A stretch of DNA of 64,000 nt. It comes from an uncultured Roseibium sp. Lineage in GTDB: Bacteria > Pseudomonadota > Alphaproteobacteria > Rhizobiales > Stappiaceae. The DNA lies in contig NZ_OY769915.1 in NCBI RefSeq assembly GCF_963669205.1, forward strand, positions 1,586,001 to 1,650,000, given 5' to 3'. The position numbers and the translations under genes were made by a program. Each line of letters begins with the position of its first letter. The first letter of the stretch is position 1. The notes beneath the pieces were generated by a model. The model had not been told where the DNA came from, did no database searches, and saw nothing but the letters and a program-made list of their open reading frames with translations. This document shows positions 59,033 to 64,000 of the stretch, piece after piece.

Positions 59033-61081
59033 TTACTTCTTCGCCTTTGCCGCTTTCCTTGCCGCGCGCGACGGTTTGTTTTTCTTTGCGCTCTTCTTTT
59101 TTGCACCCGTGTCTTTCGACGCGGTGCGGGCCTTTGGCTTGCGCCGGTCATCATCGCCCTTGGCGGAACGCCGTTTCGGCGCTGCGCCATCGTCGGCGTT
59201 CCCGGCAAGAGCCTTCATGTCGAGCGGCTCGTAGGCGGGGTGGTGCGGGGCAGCTTCGTCGTTACCGCGCCGCTTTTTTCCGCGCAGTGCGTCGAAGTCT
59301 TTTTTCGGCCCCTGCCGCGACCGGCCGGGCTTCATCGTGTCCTCGCGGCCCATGCTCTCGTAGTCGGGCGCGTCAGCTCCGCGCGGCCGCCGTTTGGGGG
59401 CGCCGCCTCTGTCGCGGCGGTAGCCCTCTTCCTTCGGAGCGGCAGGCACCTTGCCACCGCGCGCATCGAGAAGCGCGATCGTGACATTGTCCTCACCCGA
59501 CCCATCGCGCTTGATGACATCGGCAAACCGTTCGCCGTGACTTCCGGCAATCTCGAAATAGAGCTGGTTCTGGAAGATCTTGATCGCGCCGACTTCCCTT
59601 TTGGTCACATGCCCGGCGCGGCAGATCAGCGGAAGGATCCAGCGCGGTTCGGCCCGTTGGCGATGTCCCAGTGACAGCGAGAACCAGACGCCATCTTCGA
59701 ACTTTCCGGTGATCTCGGCGTTGCGGCCGCCGCGGGAGCCGGCGTCGCGGCCCTTCAGCGACGTTTCATCGAGCGTCGTGATTTCCTCGGGCGCGGGCAT
59801 GCGCGATTGCCGCAGCTTGACGAAAGCGGCGGCAAGCTGCTCGGGACTGTGGAGGGCAAGCAGTTCCATTGCCACGGCGCGGTCCTCGTCTTCAAGCTCC
59901 ACCGAAAGCGCCGGGTCCGCCAGGAGACGTTCCTTGTCCTTCGCGCGGATCTGGTCTGCGGTCGGTGCGCCGAGCCAGGTTGCCTTGATGCCGGCGAAAT
60001 GAAGCACGCGCTCGGCCTGGCGTCGGCGGGGAAAGGGGACCATCAGAACGCAGGTGCCCTTGCGCCCGGCGCGACCGGTCCGGCCGGACCTGTGCAGCAG
60101 GGCGGCTTTGCCCGTGGGAAGATCCGCGTGGATGACGAGGTCGAGATTCGGAAGATCGATCCCGCGTGCGGCGACATCGGTTGCCACACACACCCGTGCC
60201 CGGCCGTCTTTCATGGCCGCAAGCGCACTGGAGCGCTGCTCCTGGCTGAGTTCGCCGGACAAGGAGACGATCGAGAAGCCCCGGTTTGCCAGGCGCGACG
60301 TCAACCGGCTGACGGCTTCACGGGTCGAACAGAAGACGATCGCCTTTTCCGCCTCGTGCAGCCTGAGCACATTGATGATTGCGTTCTCGCGCTCGTTGGG
60401 CGCGACGGGATGGGCGACATAGTCGATATCGCCGTGCTGTTCGCGGGCATTGATGGTGGAAAGACGAACTGCGTCCTTCTGAAATCTCTTGGCGAGTTCC
60501 GCGATCGGCTTCGGAACGGTTGCCGAGAACATCAGCGTGCGCCGCTCGCGCGGGGCCGCGTCGAGAATGAACTCCAGGTCCTCGCGGAAGCCCATGTCCA
60601 GCATCTCGTCCGCTTCGTCCAGCACGACGGCGCGCAGTTCCGACAGATCGAGCGCGCCGCGTTCAATATGATCCCTGAGGCGGCCTGGGGTGCCGACAAC
60701 GATATGCGCGCCACGCTCCAACTGGCGGCGTTCGGTGCGCGGATCCATGCCGCCGACACAGGAGGCGGTGACGGCACCGGCTTCTTCGTAGAGCCAGGTC
60801 AGTTCTTCCTTGACCTGCAGCGCAAGTTCACGCGTCGGCGCGATTGCCAGGGCGATCGGCGCGGCAGCCTTTCCAAGATGGGTTTCACCCTGAAGCAGGG
60901 TCGGCGCCAGGGCGAGGCCGAAGGCCACGGTCTTGCCCGAACCGGTCTGGGCAGAGACGAGCAGGTCGGCATCGGATGGGGCGTCGTTCAGGACGCTTTC
61001 CTGGACGGGGGTGAGGCTTTCATAGCCCCGTTTCGCCAGCGCGGCCGACAGGGCCGGGGCGAGTGACATCAATTCAGTCAT
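59033..61081 (-). CDS. DEAD-box RNA helicase with basic C-terminal domain
   Basis: 682 residues. Motifs: Q-motif region LTPVQESVL, motif I AQTGSGKT, Ia PTRELALQV, DEAD in VLDEADEMLDMGF, SAT, and QRSSALAAMKDGRARVCVATDVAARGIDLPNLD with HRSGRTGRAGRKG. After the core (about residues 1-370) comes a DbpA-type RNA-binding domain (about 440-555) and a long Arg/Lys-rich tail (about 560-682). The length is above the usual DbpA/DeaD size because of this tail. Likely a ribosome assembly or cold-shock helicase of the DeaD group. Confidence 0.93.
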   Translation of the reverse strand: MTELMSLAPALSAALAKRGYESLTPVQESVLNDAPSDADLLVSAQTGSGKTVAFGLALAPTLLQGETHLGKAAAPIALAIAPTRELALQVKEELTWLYEEAGAVTASCVGGMDPRTERRQLERGAHIVVGTPGRLRDHIERGALDLSELRAVVLDEADEMLDMGFREDLEFILDAAPRERRTLMFSATVPKPIAELAKRFQKDAVRLSTINAREQHGDIDYVAHPVAPNERENAIINVLRLHEAEKAIVFCSTREAVSRLTSRLANRGFSIVSLSGELSQEQRSSALAAMKDGRARVCVATDVAARGIDLPNLDLVIHADLPTGKAALLHRSGRTGRAGRKGTCVLMVPFPRRRQAERVLHFAGIKATWLGAPTADQIRAKDKERLLADPALSVELEDEDRAVAMELLALHSPEQLAAAFVKLRQSRMPAPEEITTLDETSLKGRDAGSRGGRNAEITGKFEDGVWFSLSLGHRQRAEPRWILPLICRAGHVTKREVGAIKIFQNQLYFEIAGSHGERFADVIKRDGSGEDNVTIALLDARGGKVPAAPKEEGYRRDRGGAPKRRPRGADAPDYESMGREDTMKPGRSRQGPKKDFDALRGKKRRGNDEAAPHHPAYEPLDMKALAGNADDGAAPKRRSAKGDDDRRKPKARTASKDTGAKKKSAKKNKPSRAARKAAKAKK

Positions 61082-61205
61082 AGAGATCTTTCAACTGCTC
61101 CGGATCATCTGCATACCAATCAGCAGTCTACCGGATCGGCCCGGACGTCTGCCGGGCAAGGGATGGCGCGGCTTATATAGACAAATTGTGGCGCCGTCCA
61201 CATTA
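61082..61205. other. Upstream region of the DEAD-box gene
   Basis: No gene; probably the promoter of the helicase. The 61082-61654 gap also holds the diverged 264-bp element (next entry) and the region before the chemoreceptor. Confidence 0.4.
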
Positions 61206-61471
61206 GGTGATGGACTAAAATATGAGACTAAATGGCGTGCGAAATGGCGAATTCCCGTCAGGAAGGGTGTACGGAGCGGGCTTCCTGCCCGGTCAAGCGT
61301 GCTGACGCGACGGGGTAAGGCCATTTTCATGTCCTTCGGAATTGACCGGCTTGCTCCTTCGCTGCGCTGCGAAAGACGAGAAAATGAACTACATGTCTTG
61401 CGCTTCCGCTCCCTGACGAAAAGCGAGCTGCCACAAACCTTTCCGGCCTCATTTGTGAATCCTGACCCCGG
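61206..61471 (+). mobile_element. 264-bp element, diverged copy 2
   Basis: Aligned base by base to the complement of 31262-31525, this stretch keeps the same length with no insertions or deletions over about 80 codons, and the same open frame: the copy-2 peptide TKWRAKWRIPVRKGVRSGLPARSSVLTRRGKAIFMSFG against IWRQKWQNLARKCAQSGLYARSSAVTLRGEAILPSFG in copy 1. Blocks of identity include GAGCGGGCTT, GCCCGGTCAAGC, GCCATTTT and TGTCCTTCGGA. The ends (AGGTGATGGACTAAAATATGAG ... CCTCATTTGTGAATCCTGACCCC) are more worn than in copy 1. It has the opposite orientation to copy 1. Confidence 0.7.
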
Positions 61472-61654
61472 CTCGGTGAAGTAATTTTGAGCACACTTGA
61501 AAGGTGTGACAATGGTTGCAGTCGCAGCCGGAATGACTGACCGGGCAAATTTGCCAATAGTGCGTGTAACAGATTTTGTTTCAGCTTTTGGTTGGTGAAT
61601 TTGTTAACCCGTCCCCACTCAAATGAAGGCGAATTCTGGTGATGGGAGTGTTCG

Positions 61655-63976
61655 ATGCTGAAATCGATTCGCATGCAGATTGCCCTCCTGGCGATCGTGC
61701 CGCTGTTGGCCTACGTGGTGGCGACATTCATTGCGCTCAACGAGGCCTACACCGAAAGCAGGGTTGCCTCGGAAATCTATCCGACCGCGCTTGTCGCCGA
61801 AAAATCGGAAGCCGTGCTGCACGAGTTGCAGAAGGAGCGTGGCCGGACGGCGGTGCTGCTTGCGTCGGGTTTCGCCGACGGGCCGCGCGATCTTCTGGCA
61901 AAGCAACGCGGCGCGACGGACAAGGCATTGCAAGACCTCCGGCAAACAGCTGCCGGCTTCCAGATCAGCAATACCAAGCTTCAGGACGAAGTTCACGCGA
62001 CTGTCAGTTCTCTCGACGAGGTCGCTGCCCACAGGTCCGGCATTGACGGCGCCACCCTGGGCGGCAGCCGGAACCTTGCGTTCTATTCGGGCAAGATCCG
62101 TGACCTGATCAGGATCGTTCAGGAAGCCCAGCATGCAAGCGCCGACCCCGAATATGCCGGACAGATGACACCGTTTCTTCTCCTGACGGAGGCTGTTGAG
62201 GCAGGGGGACTTGAGCGCGCGATTGGTGCGCAGCTGTTTACCATCGCCGGCAAAACCGGCAAGGTTCCGAATGATCGGTTTCTGGCCTATTTCGATCGCT
62301 TGTCTGTCGAAGCAGCGTTCCTGAACAATTTCAAAAGTGTCGCTACACCTGAGGAGATCGCGGCCTTTGACGAAGCCGTGTCAGGGCCGGTTGTCGATCA
62401 GGTCATGGAGTGGCGCGCCGTGCTGAGGTCTTTGCCCGAAACGAGGGACGGTCAGGGTATCGAGGGCTCGGTGTGGTTCGGCAAGGCAACCGAACGCCTG
62501 AACCTGATCCGCCAGACATCGATCGGGATGCTCAAGGCGGCGGAGGTACGCGCGCAGGAACTTGCGAGCGCTGCAAACGGCCATCTTCAGTATGTGATCG
62601 CGGAGACTGTCGGCGTTGTGCTCGTCACGCTCTTCATCTGCATCTGGCAATTGCGCGGCGTCAACGGCCTTTTGGCCGGCCTCACGGCAAACCTGGTCAG
62701 GGTTTCGAAGGGCGACGTTGATTTCAAGATGCCATATGCCGACCGCCGCGACGCCATCGGAGACCTTGCGCGTGCAGGCGGGGTCTTCCAGGAAAATGCC
62801 CGTGTTCGTGCGCTTCTCGAAGCAGAAGCGGCCAGGGAGCGTGACCGCGAACGCATGCGCCAGAACCATGTCGAGGAGCTCATCAACAAGTTCAAGGCCC
62901 TGATGGAAAGTGTCACGGGGGAGGTGCACGACAAGACCTCGTCCATGACCGGCATCGCCGCGCGCGTCCGGTCGATATCGCAGGATGCGTCCTCGGCCGC
63001 CGGCCAGGCGCGCGCTGCATCGGCCTCTTCGTCCAACAACGTTCAGACGGTTGCCGCCGCCGCCGAAGAAATGTCAGCCGCGATCCAGGAAATCATGAAC
63101 CAGGCGGAGCGGGCAAACGGTGTCATTGACGATGCGACGACGATTGCGAGCAGAACCGACAGCAATGTTTCAAGTCTTGCCGAGGCGGTGGAAAAGATCG
63201 GCACGGTCGTCGAGATGATCCGCGCGATCGCGGAGCAGACGAACCTGCTTGCACTCAACGCGACGATTGAAGCTGCAAGAGCAGGGGAAGCCGGCAAGGG
63301 CTTTGCGGTTGTCGCCGCAGAGGTAAAGGAGCTTTCGACCCAGACCGCCAGGGCCACGGAAGAAATTTCCAACCAGATATCCTCGGTTCAGGGGCTTACG
63401 GATGAAGCGGTCGATTCGATCCGCAGGATCTCCGGCTCCATCGAGATGATCAGTGAAGTCACCGGAGCGATCTCGACGGCAGTCGGCGAACAAAGCGTTG
63501 CAACGCAGGAAATCTCGCAAAGCATAACAATGGCAGCGACGGAGACCGGAAACGCGGTCGAGAGCGCCGAAACCGTCGACAGCGCGATCCAGTCGACGGC
63601 GAGCGAGGCGGAGACAGTCGATACGATTGCAGGTGACGTCAAGACTGTCGCCGACACGATGGCACAGGGTATCGAAGGCTTCCTTGAGGAAATGACGCAG
63701 GATGTCGAGGAACGGCGCCGGGCCTCACGGAAACAGGAAACCGGTCAGCGCGTTACGCTCGTGACCGAAGACGGCCGCAGGTTCGAAACCTCCCTGGTCA
63801 ACAGTTCCGACGGCGGCATCGGCGTCACGGCATTTGCCGGCGCGGTGATCGGTATGGCTGTCACCTACATCGACGACACTGGGAATGAATTCCCGATGGA
63901 AATCAGATGGGTGCAGGGCGAGACACTCGGTCTTCAGTACCGTGCCGGCGAGGGTCGAAGCGACGTTGCGGCCTAA
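61655..63976 (+). CDS. Methyl-accepting chemotaxis protein with NIT sensor and C-terminal PilZ domain
   Basis: 773 residues. TM1 at about 7-29; a periplasmic NIT-type sensor domain (about 45-300, ALVAEKSEAVLHELQKERGRTAVLLASGF) known for nitrate/nitrite sensing; TM2 at about 311-331; HAMP (about 332-385); an MCP signalling domain with the hairpin tip around IAEQTNLLALNATIEAARAGEAGKGFAVVAAEVKELS (about residues 528-564); and a C-terminal PilZ domain with RxxxR (R688-R692) and the N-x-S-x-x-G motif (N716 to G721) that bind cyclic di-GMP. The combination suggests that cyclic di-GMP tunes the receptor. Start ATG 61655. The PilZ fusion to a chemoreceptor is uncommon. Confidence 0.92.
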   Translation: MLKSIRMQIALLAIVPLLAYVVATFIALNEAYTESRVASEIYPTALVAEKSEAVLHELQKERGRTAVLLASGFADGPRDLLAKQRGATDKALQDLRQTAAGFQISNTKLQDEVHATVSSLDEVAAHRSGIDGATLGGSRNLAFYSGKIRDLIRIVQEAQHASADPEYAGQMTPFLLLTEAVEAGGLERAIGAQLFTIAGKTGKVPNDRFLAYFDRLSVEAAFLNNFKSVATPEEIAAFDEAVSGPVVDQVMEWRAVLRSLPETRDGQGIEGSVWFGKATERLNLIRQTSIGMLKAAEVRAQELASAANGHLQYVIAETVGVVLVTLFICIWQLRGVNGLLAGLTANLVRVSKGDVDFKMPYADRRDAIGDLARAGGVFQENARVRALLEAEAARERDRERMRQNHVEELINKFKALMESVTGEVHDKTSSMTGIAARVRSISQDASSAAGQARAASASSSNNVQTVAAAAEEMSAAIQEIMNQAERANGVIDDATTIASRTDSNVSSLAEAVEKIGTVVEMIRAIAEQTNLLALNATIEAARAGEAGKGFAVVAAEVKELSTQTARATEEISNQISSVQGLTDEAVDSIRRISGSIEMISEVTGAISTAVGEQSVATQEISQSITMAATETGNAVESAETVDSAIQSTASEAETVDTIAGDVKTVADTMAQGIEGFLEEMTQDVEERRRASRKQETGQRVTLVTEDGRRFETSLVNSSDGGIGVTAFAGAVIGMAVTYIDDTGNEFPMEIRWVQGETLGLQYRAGEGRSDVAA

Positions 63977-64000
63977 CAGCCGGCCGGTTTCGCGAAACCT

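Noticed and set aside
61188..61484. Plus-strand open frame over the second copy of the 264-bp element
   Set aside because: Same reason; no ribosome site, and it starts in the flank outside the element.
1..64000. CRISPR array, rRNA operon, prophage or integrative element
   Set aside because: No regular direct repeats with spacers, no rRNA sequence and no integrase or phage structural genes were seen; the only recombinase is the IS110 transposase.

Overview
The window looks like chromosomal DNA of a high-GC marine alphaproteobacterium of the Hyphomicrobiales, most likely near Roseibium/Labrenzia/Stappia. This is an inference from gene content: class I lysyl-tRNA synthetase, a SAM-II riboswitch before metZ, a DUF6460 protein, a PodJ-like polarity factor, a TRAP-TAXI transporter, the Lhr/PdeM/exonuclease repair set and a NaChBac-type sodium channel. 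No phage, plasmid backbone, CRISPR array or rRNA was seen.

Layout. 1-3.8 kb: end of a TPR protein, a vanadium-haloperoxidase/PAP2 enzyme with a (GGI)x11 N-terminus, and an S8 serine protease. 4.06-5.1 kb: a double-hairpin repeat, then a divergent SGNH-like protein. 5.3-7.9 kb: tRNA-Gly, a voltage-gated sodium channel and a gamma-glutamyltransferase. 7.97-9.97 kb: intergenic repeats, one of them split by an IS110 element. 10-13.2 kb: YigZ, dCTP deaminase, and metZ behind a SAM-II riboswitch. 13.3-19 kb: LysR regulator, TRAP-TAXI transporter and D-amino-acid-dehydrogenase-like flavoenzyme. 19.2-25.6 kb: monooxygenase-like protein, iron alcohol dehydrogenase, P450 facing a ketosynthase, a small protein with a possible sigma-54 promoter, a Stf0 sulfotransferase and a CDP-alcohol phosphatidyltransferase. 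25.8-31.3 kb: apaG, TerB-like, lysK, nuclease-like, DUF952, pyrD. 31.3-35.6 kb: two mobile-looking repeats, MATE pump, HxlR regulator with divergent membrane protein, deacetylase-family protein, DUF6460. 36.1-44.6 kb: AraC regulator, a beta-oxidation operon (acyl-CoA dehydrogenase, GST, thiolase, cupin, FadB-type enzyme) and a MerR regulator. 45-52.8 kb: PodJ-like protein, TauE/TIGR02186 pair, AI-2E family permease. 52.9-57.7 kb: PdeM, Lhr-type helicase, exonuclease. 57.8-64 kb: M24 peptidase, DEAD-box helicase, and a NIT-HAMP-MCP-PilZ chemoreceptor.

Most notable result: the 208-nt left end of the IS110 element contains what reads as a complete bridge RNA. Its target loop carries guides for the interrupted intergenic repeat in which the element sits, and its donor loop carries guides for the element's own two ends. 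All four guides share one GAT core, and an uninterrupted sister repeat 0.5 kb away reveals the empty site.

Second, two repeat families link distant points: a 167-bp double hairpin (about 4.1 and 31.6 kb, inverted, 3 differences) and a 264-bp element (31.3 and 61.3 kb, diverged but without indels over about 80 codons). Third, two matching TTACG-N4-CGTAA palindromes tie the MerR regulator to the acyl-CoA dehydrogenase operon.
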